From positions 1-23,636 of the forward strand of contig JAICSG010000001.1 of the NCBI GenBank assembly GCA_025937035.1: a stretch of 23,636 bases of DNA, written 5' to 3'. A program made the position numbers and the translations under genes. The notes beneath the pieces were generated by a model that did not search any database, had not been told where the DNA came from, and saw only the letters and a program-made list of their open reading frames with translations. This DNA comes from Thermoanaerobaculia bacterium (lineage in GTDB: Bacteria; Acidobacteriota; Thermoanaerobaculia; Multivoradales; UBA5704). Each line of letters opens with the position of its first letter. The stretch's first letter is position 1. Of the stretch, positions 5,199 to 11,716 are shown piece by piece.

Positions 5199-6434
5199 AT
5201 GGCGGGGGAGGGGGGACGGCTCGTCGTTCTGGGGTGCGGCTTCGGCGGCTTCTCCCTGCTCTCCACCCTGCGGCGGAGCCGCTGGGACGTCACCCTGATC
5301 AGCCCCCGCAACTACTTCCTCTTCACCCCGCTCCTCCCCTCGGCCGTCACCGGCTCGGTCGAGTTTCGCAGTATTCTCGAAACACCGCGGCGCCGGCTGC
5401 GCGACCTGCGGGTGGTGGAGGGCTCGGCGCGGTCGGTCGACTGGCAGGCGCGTACCCTCTCCTGCGTGGGGGCGGTCAGCGGCGAGGAATTCACCGTCCC
5501 CTATGACTTCCTGGTGATCGCCGTGGGCGCGGCGGTGGCCAACTACGGCATCCCTGGGGTGGCCGAGCACGCGCTCAAGCTCGCCAGCATCGAGGACGCC
5601 CGAGCGGTCCGGCGGGGGATTCTGGAGCAGTTCGCCCGCGCCGAGATCCCCGGGCTTGACGGAGAGCAGATCCGGCAGCGGCTGACCTTCGTGGTCTGCG
5701 GCGGCGGCGCCACCGGAGTCGAGGCCGCGGCCGAGATCCACGACCTGATCCACGAGGAGCTCTCCGAGAGCTACCCGGAGCTGGCGCCCTTCGCCCGGGT
5801 GGTGCTGGTCGAGGCGCTCGGCCGTCTGCTCACCGGCTTCGACGAGGCGCTGGCCGACTACACCCTGCGGCATCTGGGGCGCGGGGGGATCGAGGTGAGG
5901 ACCTCGGCCAAAGTGCAGGCGGTGGAGAGGGAGCGGATCCTGCTGGCGGACGGCGAGACGATCCCCTGCGGCCTGGTCCTTTGGGCGGGGGGAAACGCCC
6001 CGGTGCCGTTCCTCCAGTCGCTCGGCGTCCCCCTGACCCCGCGGGGGCGGCTGGCGGTGGACGAGTACCTCCGCCTCCCCTCCCACCGGCAAGTCTACGC
6101 CCTGGGTGACTGCGCGGCGGTGGGGGAGCCGCCGGTGCCGGCCACCGCCCAGGTGGCCCAGCAGCAGGGGGAGTACCTCGCCCGCGCCCTCGACCGGGGG
6201 AGGGAGGGGAAGAAGGTCGAGCCTTTCCGCTTCAAGTCTTCCGGCATGCTCGCCTACATCGGAGGTGGGGAGGCGCTGGCGGACCTTCCCAAGGTCAAGT
6301 GGAGCGGCCGGGGGGCCTGGCTCTTCTGGCGCTCGGTCTATCTGACCAAGCTGGTCAGCCCGGCCAACAAGGTGAAGGTGCTGTTCGACTGGATCAAGGC
6401 CCGGCTGTTCGGCCGGGACCTCAGCCGCTTCTAG
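5199..6434 (+). CDS. ndh: Type II NADH dehydrogenase (NAD(P)/FAD-dependent oxidoreductase)
   Basis: This 411-residue flavoprotein should transfer electrons from NADH to membrane quinone without pumping protons. The FAD-binding GxGxxG is at residues 12-17 (GCGFGG), just after VVL. The NADH-binding glycine motif is at 168-173 (GGGATG) and is followed by VEAAAE. YALGDCA (300-306) is the second FAD motif, and AQVAQQQG (317-324) matches the AQxAxQQG quinone-site motif of this family. The basic, amphipathic C-terminus (WRSVYLTKLVSP...WIKARLFGR) is the usual membrane-docking helix pair. Length is typical. It starts 4 nt after TPR3 and so is probably cotranscribed with it. Its stop overlaps the stop of the convergent lptFG gene in the palindrome CTAG. 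Related sulfide:quinone and other family members are less likely given the AQxAxQQG motif. Confidence 0.9.
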   Translation: MAGEGGRLVVLGCGFGGFSLLSTLRRSRWDVTLISPRNYFLFTPLLPSAVTGSVEFRSILETPRRRLRDLRVVEGSARSVDWQARTLSCVGAVSGEEFTVPYDFLVIAVGAAVANYGIPGVAEHALKLASIEDARAVRRGILEQFARAEIPGLDGEQIRQRLTFVVCGGGATGVEAAAEIHDLIHEELSESYPELAPFARVVLVEALGRLLTGFDEALADYTLRHLGRGGIEVRTSAKVQAVERERILLADGETIPCGLVLWAGGNAPVPFLQSLGVPLTPRGRLAVDEYLRLPSHRQVYALGDCAAVGEPPVPATAQVAQQQGEYLARALDRGREGKKVEPFRFKSSGMLAYIGGGEALADLPKVKWSGRGAWLFWRSVYLTKLVSPANKVKVLFDWIKARLFGRDLSRF

Positions 6435-8839
6435 GTCCGGACCCCCAGGAACAGGTACCCCGAGAGCAGGGAGAAGACCGCCGCCGGGCTCCACACCGCC
6501 ACGGAGGGGGGGAGGGCCCCCGCCGCCCCCATCTTGGTGAAGAAGGCATAGACCGCCATGAAGGCGATCCCCAGCACCAGCGAGACGCCGATCCCGTAGA
6601 GCGCCCCCTGCCGGCCCAGGCGGAAGGCGAAGGGGAGGGCCACCAGCGACATGATCAGCGAGGCCACCGGCAGGGCGATCTTCTCCTCCAGCTGGACCTG
6701 GAGCTCGGGGACCGACTGGCCGCTCTCCCTGAGCTCCTGGATGTATCCCTTGAGCTCGCCGTAGCGCATCTGCTCGGGAGGGCGAATCTCCGAGTCGAAG
6801 TAGGCCGGGGTCTCGGGGTAGCGGACGATCTTCGGCTCCTGGAACCGCGTGTAGGCGGTGACGTCAACCCCCTGGAACGAACGGGCCCAGCCGTTGTTGA
6901 ACACCCAGGCGTCGTCGCCGACGTAGCGGGCGCTCTCCGAGTAGAGCCGGCGGGCGAGCCGGTGCTGGTCGTCGAAGTCGAACACCTGCAGCCGCTGGAG
7001 GCTCGCCTGCTGCGGGTCGTAGTGGATGTAGTTGTAGATGTACCGCCCCTGGCCGAAGAGCCACTGGCGGTCGGCCCGCCGGTAGGTGCGGGCGGTCACC
7101 TTGCCATGGATGCGGTCCTTGAGCTTGGCCACCTTCTCGTTGGAGGCGGGCAGGACCGACGATTCGAGGTAGCCGCAGAAGAAGGTCACCAGCAGCGCCG
7201 CGGCCACCGCTGACAGGGAGAGCCGGTAGAGGCTCATCCCCAGCGACTTGGCGGCGGTGATCTCGTTGGTCCGCGAGAGCAGGCTGAAGGTCAGCAGGGT
7301 CGCCACCAGCACCACGATCGGGGCGATTTCGTAGAACATCTGGAGCGACAGGTACTTGTAGTAGCTCAGCACCACGCCGCTGCCCACCTTGTTCTTGAGG
7401 ATGTCGTCGAAGTTCTCCGACAGGTCGAAGATGATGAACAGGGAGACCCCCGAGAGGACCACCAGCAGGAAGACCCAGGCGAACAGGCGGCTCACGTAGC
7501 GGTCCATGATATTGGGGAAGACGATCCGCGGGCGGGGGAGGAGGAGCACCAGCCGGGGGCGGCGGGGCTCCGTCTCCGGACGGACGCGCTCGGCCCGGCG
7601 GCGCTCCCGCGCCTCGCGGACCTCCCGGCGCCGCTCCCGGCGGATCCCCCGGAGGGCCAGGATGCCCCCCCAGACGTCCTCCCGGATCCAGCGATCGACG
7701 CGACTCAGCAGCAGGCTCTTGTCGCGGTTGCGCCGGACGAGCAGGAAGATCCCGAACGCCGCCAGCAGGATGTTGGGGAACCACATGGCGAGCCAGGCCG
7801 GGGCACGGCCGAAGCGCGCCGCCTCCTCTCCGTTGTTGAGCAGGATGTAGTAGAGGATCAGGATGCCGATCGACAGCGCGAACCCCGAGGCCTTGCCGCC
7901 GCGACGGTTGTTGATCCCCAACGGCAGGGCGAAGAGGCCGAAGACCAGGCAGGCGGCGGGGATCGAGAACTTCTTGTGGATCTCCACCCGGGCCAGATTG
8001 TGCTGCTCGGAGTCGACCGACGGGTCGTCCTCCAGATCGCGGAGCTCAGACAGGGTGAGCTCGCGGATCCCCTTGGAGGCCGAGAGCTTGGCCTTCTGCT
8101 CGGAGGTGAACTGGTCGTCCAGGACCAGATCGAGACGCCGGTGGCGGCTGATCTCGTAGCGGTCCGGGGCGCTCAGGTCGACCTTGTGCTGGATGGCGTT
8201 ATACAGCCGCAGCACCAGCCGCTCGCCGGCGGGGTCGACCAGGACCTCCCCCCAGTCGGCGGTGGTGATCTGGTTCTTGTCGGTCGAGGGGATCGCCTCG
8301 GCCAGGAAGACCCCCTTCCAGCGTTTGCTCCCCTGCGGCACCTCGAAGACGTAGACGACCTTCCCCTCCCATTCCTCGTAGAAGACCCGCGGCTCGACCT
8401 GCTGGGCCACCGTCTGGGTGGCGATGTCCAGCCGCAGCTCCTGGAGGGCGTGGTTCCCCCAGGGGAGGACGTAGACCATCAGCGCCGTGTTCAGCAGGGT
8501 CAGCAGCCCCGAGAGCAGCAGGATGGGACGGTAGAGGGTCAGGAGGCTCAGGCCCGACGCCCGCATGGCGATCAGCTCGCTGTCCGACGACAGCCGGCCC
8601 ACGGCGATCAGGGTGCCGAACAGCAGCGACATCGGGAGGGTCAGCACCACGATGTTCGGCAGGGTCATCAGCAGGAGCCTGCCGACGATCGAGACCGGCA
8701 GCCCGCGGCGGATGATCATCTCCGCCGACTGGAACAGGAACCGGATGAGGAGGATGAAGGTATAGACTACGAACCCCAGCCCCAGGGGGCCCAGGATCTC
8801 GGTCATCAGGTAACGGTCCAACTTCCGCACGGGCGCCAT
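6431..8839 (-). CDS. lptFG: LptF-LptG fusion: LPS export ABC transporter permease
   Basis: One 802-residue protein contains both permease halves of the Lpt LPS exporter. Residues 1 to about 390 resemble LptF: N-terminal membrane helices at about 18-38, 55-80 and 100-126, the coupling segment VGRLSSDSELIAMRASG, a periplasmic beta domain, then three C-terminal helices. Residues about 390-444 form a very Arg-rich cytoplasmic linker. Residues 445-802 resemble LptG, with MDRYV, SRTNEITAAKSLGMS, a periplasmic domain and three helices. LptF and LptG are normally separate proteins of about 360 residues. The internal ATG at residue 445 has no ribosome binding site, which supports a true fusion. Start ATG 8839 is chosen because the longer upstream frame is antisense to the neighbouring PTPS gene. 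It should work with LptB (21213-21980). The separate transcription unit is notable. Confidence 0.9.
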   Translation of the reverse strand: MAPVRKLDRYLMTEILGPLGLGFVVYTFILLIRFLFQSAEMIIRRGLPVSIVGRLLLMTLPNIVVLTLPMSLLFGTLIAVGRLSSDSELIAMRASGLSLLTLYRPILLLSGLLTLLNTALMVYVLPWGNHALQELRLDIATQTVAQQVEPRVFYEEWEGKVVYVFEVPQGSKRWKGVFLAEAIPSTDKNQITTADWGEVLVDPAGERLVLRLYNAIQHKVDLSAPDRYEISRHRRLDLVLDDQFTSEQKAKLSASKGIRELTLSELRDLEDDPSVDSEQHNLARVEIHKKFSIPAACLVFGLFALPLGINNRRGGKASGFALSIGILILYYILLNNGEEAARFGRAPAWLAMWFPNILLAAFGIFLLVRRNRDKSLLLSRVDRWIREDVWGGILALRGIRRERRREVREARERRRAERVRPETEPRRPRLVLLLPRPRIVFPNIMDRYVSRLFAWVFLLVVLSGVSLFIIFDLSENFDDILKNKVGSGVVLSYYKYLSLQMFYEIAPIVVLVATLLTFSLLSRTNEITAAKSLGMSLYRLSLSAVAAALLVTFFCGYLESSVLPASNEKVAKLKDRIHGKVTARTYRRADRQWLFGQGRYIYNYIHYDPQQASLQRLQVFDFDDQHRLARRLYSESARYVGDDAWVFNNGWARSFQGVDVTAYTRFQEPKIVRYPETPAYFDSEIRPPEQMRYGELKGYIQELRESGQSVPELQVQLEEKIALPVASLIMSLVALPFAFRLGRQGALYGIGVSLVLGIAFMAVYAFFTKMGAAGALPPSVAVWSPAAVFSLLSGYLFLGVRT

Positions 8840-8842
8840 TCT

Positions 8843-9262
8843 ATGACGATCAGCCTCGAACGACGCTACCGTTTCAGCGCCAGCCATCTTTACCGCCGGC
8901 CGGATTGGAGCGAGGCCGAGAACCGGGCCCGCTTCGGCAAGTGCGCCAACCTGCCGGGGCACGGCCACAACTACCGCCTGTACGTGACGGTGGCCGGCGA
9001 GATCGACCCCGAGACCGGCTTCGTGGTCGACCTCGGAGCCCTCGACGCGCTGGTCCAGGAGCGGGTGATCGAGCGCCTGGACCACCAGCACCTCAACGCC
9101 GCGCTCCCGGAGTTTGGAGAAGGGGGACAGATCCCCTCCAGCGAAAGCTTGGTCCGCTGGATTCACGGTCAGCTCGCGGACCATCTTCCGTCGAGCAGCC
9201 GCCTGGTCAAGCTCCGGCTCGAAGAGGACGAGGACCTCGCCGCCGAATGGGCCGCCGGCTGA
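8843..9262 (+). CDS. 6-pyruvoyl-tetrahydropterin synthase / 6-carboxy-tetrahydropterin synthase family
   Basis: This 139-residue protein starts at ATG 8843 (TISLERRYRFSASHLY). The zinc ligands are H15, H40 and H42, and the catalytic Cys is C34, in FGKCANLPGHGHNY. The Cys-to-HGH spacing is C-x5-HGH, the pattern of tetrahydrobiopterin-type PTPS (PTPS-II), rather than the C-x3-HGH of the queuosine enzyme QueD. The following EIDPETGFVVDLGALDALV and LDHQHLN also look like the PTPS-II type. Substrate is 7,8-dihydroneopterin triphosphate. In bacteria such enzymes can serve biopterin, queuosine or folate branches, so the pathway is uncertain and I give no symbol. Length is normal. The start codon lies 3 bp from the divergent lptFG start. 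No other pterin or queuosine biosynthesis gene is nearby, although miaB, a tRNA-modification gene, lies farther downstream. Confidence 0.9.
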   Translation: MTISLERRYRFSASHLYRRPDWSEAENRARFGKCANLPGHGHNYRLYVTVAGEIDPETGFVVDLGALDALVQERVIERLDHQHLNAALPEFGEGGQIPSSESLVRWIHGQLADHLPSSSRLVKLRLEEDEDLAAEWAAG

Positions 9263-9315
9263 GGCCTTCGCGGCCATCCGTTAACATAATCTCCCTTATC
9301 GGCTTTTCATTCGCC

Positions 9316-9342
9316 AAAGAAAAGGACCCCGCAAGGGGGCCC
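9316..9342 (-). terminator. Intrinsic terminator of the parA-parB unit
   Basis: Read on the minus strand, GGGCCCC - CUUGC - GGGGUCC forms a 7-bp stem with one G-U pair, followed by UUUUCUUU (complement of 9316-9323). It lies about 50 nt after the parB stop. An outer AGGAC/GUCCU pairing is also possible. Confidence 0.75.
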
Positions 9343-9353
9343 GTCCTGGGGCT

Positions 9354-9371
9354 GCCGGCGTCCTCGCCGGC
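9354..9371. repeat. Perfect 7-bp hairpin between convergent parB and PTPS genes
   Basis: GCCGGCG - TCCT - CGCCGGC forms a perfect tetraloop hairpin 18 bp beyond the parB stop. On the plus strand a T-rich stretch (GCTTTACTTTT) begins about 10 nt after it, so it could also help end the PTPS transcript. Confidence 0.5.
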
Positions 9372-9389
9372 CACTAACCAGCTTTACTT

Positions 9390-10268
9390 TTAAGCGGGAT
9401 TCTTCCGCAGATCCGTCAGGATCTGCTCGAGCGCCCGGATCAGGTCCTCCTGATCCACCTCGCTCTGCCGGAAGCTCAATGACAGGCTGAACGTCCGGTC
9501 CGGGGCCTTGAACCGGAAGACGTAGGGCTTGCGGCGGCTGGGCTTGCCCCCCTTGTCGCCGCGCCGGAGGCGCTGCCGAAGGTCGTCGCGGTTGAGACCG
9601 CGGCGGGCCACCTCCTCAAGGAGCTCGATCATCTCCTCCTCGTCGCCGGCCTTGAGCACCTCCAGCAGCAGAGACTTGGAGGTGATCCCCAGCGCCTGGA
9701 CGGTGTCGCGGACCCGGGGCGGCATCTGCAACAGGGACAGGCTCTCGGTGACCACAGTCCGGGACTTGCCGACCGCCTCGGAGATCTCCTCATGGGTGTA
9801 GCCGTGGCTCTCGGCCAGCATCCGGTACCCCTCGGCCTCTTCGAAGGGGGTCAGGTCCTTGCGCTGGAGGTTCTCGATGAGGGCGATCTCCAGCGCCTCC
9901 TCGTCGGAGACCTCCATCTCGATGGCGGGTACCTCGTAGAGCCCCACCTCCTGGGCGGCCCGGTAGCGGCGCTCGCCGGAGATGATCCGGTACAGGACGC
10001 CGCCGCCCGCCAGCAGATCGCCATCGCCGCCCGGCAGGGGGCGGACCAGGATAGGCTCCAGGATCCCCTTGTCCCGGATCGACAGGACCAGGTCGTCCAG
10101 GTCCCCCATGGCCGAGCGCGGCTGTCCCGGATCGGGCTCGATGGCCGAGAGAGGGATCATCTTCCCGACCGGCGTCTCATGCCGGGCCGTGAGCTCCTCG
10201 ACGAAGTGGGTGTCGTGGCGCATCTTGACGCGCGTGGGCAGGCCACGCTTGCGGGCGGGCTCAGACAC
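9390..10268 (-). CDS. parB: Chromosome partitioning protein ParB (Spo0J-like CTPase/DNA clamp)
   Basis: This 292-residue protein loads at parS sites and forms the partition complex moved by ParA. The N-terminal CTP-binding domain carries the box GERRYRAA at residues 98-105 and ENLQR at 132-136. A helix-turn-helix follows at about 155-185 (THEEISEAVGKSRTVVTESLSLL). The C-terminal part from about 235 (basic RRGDKGGKPSRRKPY, then a terminal dimerisation segment) fits the family. A short Gly-rich insertion (GGDGDLLAGGG) sits just before the CTP-binding box. The gene starts inside the parA end (8-bp overlap) and is followed by a strong terminator. No canonical parS (TGTTTCACGTGAAACA) was seen in the window, which is unusual close to parAB. 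Confidence 0.93.
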   Translation of the reverse strand: MSEPARKRGLPTRVKMRHDTHFVEELTARHETPVGKMIPLSAIEPDPGQPRSAMGDLDDLVLSIRDKGILEPILVRPLPGGDGDLLAGGGVLYRIISGERRYRAAQEVGLYEVPAIEMEVSDEEALEIALIENLQRKDLTPFEEAEGYRMLAESHGYTHEEISEAVGKSRTVVTESLSLLQMPPRVRDTVQALGITSKSLLLEVLKAGDEEEMIELLEEVARRGLNRDDLRQRLRRGDKGGKPSRRKPYVFRFKAPDRTFSLSLSFRQSEVDQEDLIRALEQILTDLRKNPA

Positions 10269-11019
10269 GGCTCAGGACCTCCTCTGAAAGGCGGTAGTAC
10301 TCGTAGGCTCCCGTCGACCGGGGTGCGAAGGTGAAGATCGACTCCCGGTAGGCCGGGCTCTCCTCCAGGCGCACGCTCTTGGTGATCACCGTCTCGAAGA
10401 CCTTGACGCCGAACACCCGCTGGATCTGCTCGTAGATGTCCTTGGCCAGCAGGGTCCGCTTGTCGTACATCGTGATCAGGGCTCCCAGGATCTGGAGCTG
10501 CGGGTTGGCCCGGACCTTGATCTTGTCGATCGTTTCCAGCAGGTCGTCCGTCCCCTCCAGGGCGAAATAGCTGGCCTGGATGGGGATCAGCACGTGGCTC
10601 GCCGCCACCAGAGCGTTGACCGTGATGATCCCCAGGGTGGGTGGCGTGTCGATGATGACGTAGTCGTAGTCGTCCTGGATGCGCTGGACCTCGTCCTTCA
10701 GGCGGTAGTGGCTGTCCAGCTCGCCGATGAGCTTGGCCTCGATCTTCGCCAGGGCGATCGTGGACGGGGCGATGTAGAGGCTCGCGATCTTCTCCGCCGG
10801 CTGCACGACGTCCGCCAGATGGATCTGATCGTCGGTGAGAGCGTCGTAGATCGACAGCCGCAGATCGTGGATGTCGAGGAAGGACATCGAGCTGTTGGCC
10901 TGCGGATCGAGGTCCACCAGGAGGGTCTTCCTCCCCTTGCTGGCGAGGGCCGCGGCGAGGTTGATGGCGGTGGTGGTCTTGCCGACCCCACCCTTCTGGT
11001 TGGTGATGGCGATGATCAT
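10261..11019 (-). CDS. parA: Chromosome partitioning ATPase ParA (Soj-like)
   Basis: This 252-residue ATPase has the deviant Walker A motif KGGVGKTT at residues 9-16, Walker A' in LLVDLDPQANSS and Walker B in YVIIDTPPTLG. It lacks the N-terminal DNA-binding extension of plasmid ParA types, so it belongs to the short chromosomal Soj class. It binds nucleoid DNA non-specifically as an ATP dimer and segregates ParB-parS complexes. It overlaps parB by 8 bp. Upstream is the bifunctional nuclease gene, separated by about 100 bp that contain a perfect 30-bp palindrome, so parAB may have its own control. Confidence 0.95.
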   Translation of the reverse strand: MIIAITNQKGGVGKTTTAINLAAALASKGRKTLLVDLDPQANSSMSFLDIHDLRLSIYDALTDDQIHLADVVQPAEKIASLYIAPSTIALAKIEAKLIGELDSHYRLKDEVQRIQDDYDYVIIDTPPTLGIITVNALVAASHVLIPIQASYFALEGTDDLLETIDKIKVRANPQLQILGALITMYDKRTLLAKDIYEQIQRVFGVKVFETVITKSVRLEESPAYRESIFTFAPRSTGAYEYYRLSEEVLSRV

Positions 11020-11068
11020 AGGCGGCGGGCAGTCTAAGGAAAGGCCCCCCTCAGGTCAAGCGAGCCGG

Positions 11069-11098
11069 CCCGCGATGTCGGCGCGCCGACATCGCGGG
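11069..11098. repeat. Perfect 30-bp palindrome upstream of parA
   Basis: The arm CCCGCGATGTCGGCG (11069-11083) is followed immediately by its exact reverse complement (11084-11098) with no spacer. The centre is GGCGCGCC. It lies 50 bp upstream of the parA start and 23 bp beyond the nuclease stop. No T-run follows on the minus strand, so it is not a standard terminator. Candidate roles are an operator for parAB, a binding site for ParB or another dimeric protein, or a transcript-stabilising hairpin. Confidence 0.7.
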
Positions 11099-11124
11099 TA
11101 ACTCTATGAATTTTCTGGAGTTAC
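11098..11124. repeat. Inverted repeat GTAACTC...GAGTTAC at the nuclease stop
   Basis: The 7-bp arms (11098-11104 and 11118-11124) flank a 13-nt A/T-rich loop. The right arm contains the stop codon of the nuclease gene and the left arm abuts the 30-bp palindrome, giving two consecutive hairpins in the nuclease 3' end. Confidence 0.45.
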
Positions 11125-11621
11125 ATCGTCCATTTACCGAGATCGTCGGGGCTGATCTCTTCGAGCCACTTCTTGAGCTTCTCCTCGTCGCTGGCGTCGG
11201 TCGCGAGGTCGACCGCCTGCGCCTTGTCGAGCACCGAGCGCAGCACGAAGATGGGCGAGCCGGTCCGCAGGGCGAGGGCGATGGCGTCGCTCGGGCGGGC
11301 ATCCACCTGCACCCCCCGCTCGTGGTTGCGGATATGTATCACGGCGAAGAAGGTGCTCTCGCGCAGGTCGGAGATCACGATCTTCTCCACCTTGCCGCCG
11401 AGATGCTCCAGCACCGAGCGCAGGAGGTCATGGGTCATCGGACGGGGGGGCTCGACCCCTTCGATACGGAGCGCGATGGCGTTGGCTTCGAAAACGCCGA
11501 TCCAGATGGGCAGAAAGAGCTGGCTCCCGATGTCCCGGAGGATCACGATCGGAACGTTCGACGAGGGGTCCAGCATCAACCCCTTGATCTCGACCTGGAG
11601 CTCATCGTTTGGGTTACTCAT
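11121..11621 (-). CDS. Bifunctional nuclease family protein (BFN, DUF151)
   Basis: This 166-residue protein matches the bifunctional nuclease (BFN/DUF151) family. The N-terminal half carries the typical pattern LMLDPSSNVPIVILRD...LFLPIWIGVFEANAIAL and the middle has the family hallmark RPSDAIALALRTGSPIFV. The family is named for DNase/RNase activity reported in plants; the role in bacteria is poorly defined. There is no signal peptide. The acidic C-terminal tail (SDEEKLKKWLEEISPDDLGKW) is common in this group. The gene is separated from miaB by a terminator hairpin and precedes parA-parB on the same strand, so it may head that transcription unit. Confidence 0.88.
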   Translation of the reverse strand: MSNPNDELQVEIKGLMLDPSSNVPIVILRDIGSQLFLPIWIGVFEANAIALRIEGVEPPRPMTHDLLRSVLEHLGGKVEKIVISDLRESTFFAVIHIRNHERGVQVDARPSDAIALALRTGSPIFVLRSVLDKAQAVDLATDASDEEKLKKWLEEISPDDLGKWTM

Positions 11622-11660
11622 GCCCCTATTCTGGGCGCGAGACGGGGGGAGGTCAAGGCG

Positions 11661-11692
11661 AAAAAAGGACGGGCGGGGACTTGTCCCCGCCC
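11661..11692 (-). terminator. Hairpin terminator after miaB (possibly a dispersed REP-like element)
   Basis: GGGCGGGGA (11671-11679), loop CTTG, TCCCCGCCC (11684-11692) is a perfect 9-bp stem. On the minus strand it is followed after GTCC by six T (complement of 11661-11666), 24 nt past the miaB stop. The GGGCGGGG...CCCCGCCCTACG pattern also resembles short palindromic elements scattered through many bacterial genomes. Confidence 0.7.
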
Positions 11693-11716
11693 TACGAAAG
11701 ACACGTAGAAAACAGA

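Noticed and set aside
8840..9277. N-terminal extension of the lptFG frame to 9277
   Set aside because: The extra 146 residues are exactly antisense to the well-supported PTPS gene and show no family features; LptF proteins start near the DRYL segment.
9263..9389. Riboswitch or small RNA between the PTPS gene and parB
   Set aside because: Only simple hairpins are visible and no preQ1 or other aptamer pattern is seen.
11069..11098. Calling the 30-bp palindrome a parS site
   Set aside because: It does not match the canonical TGTTTCACGTGAAACA core; without binding data only a generic dimer-site label is justified.
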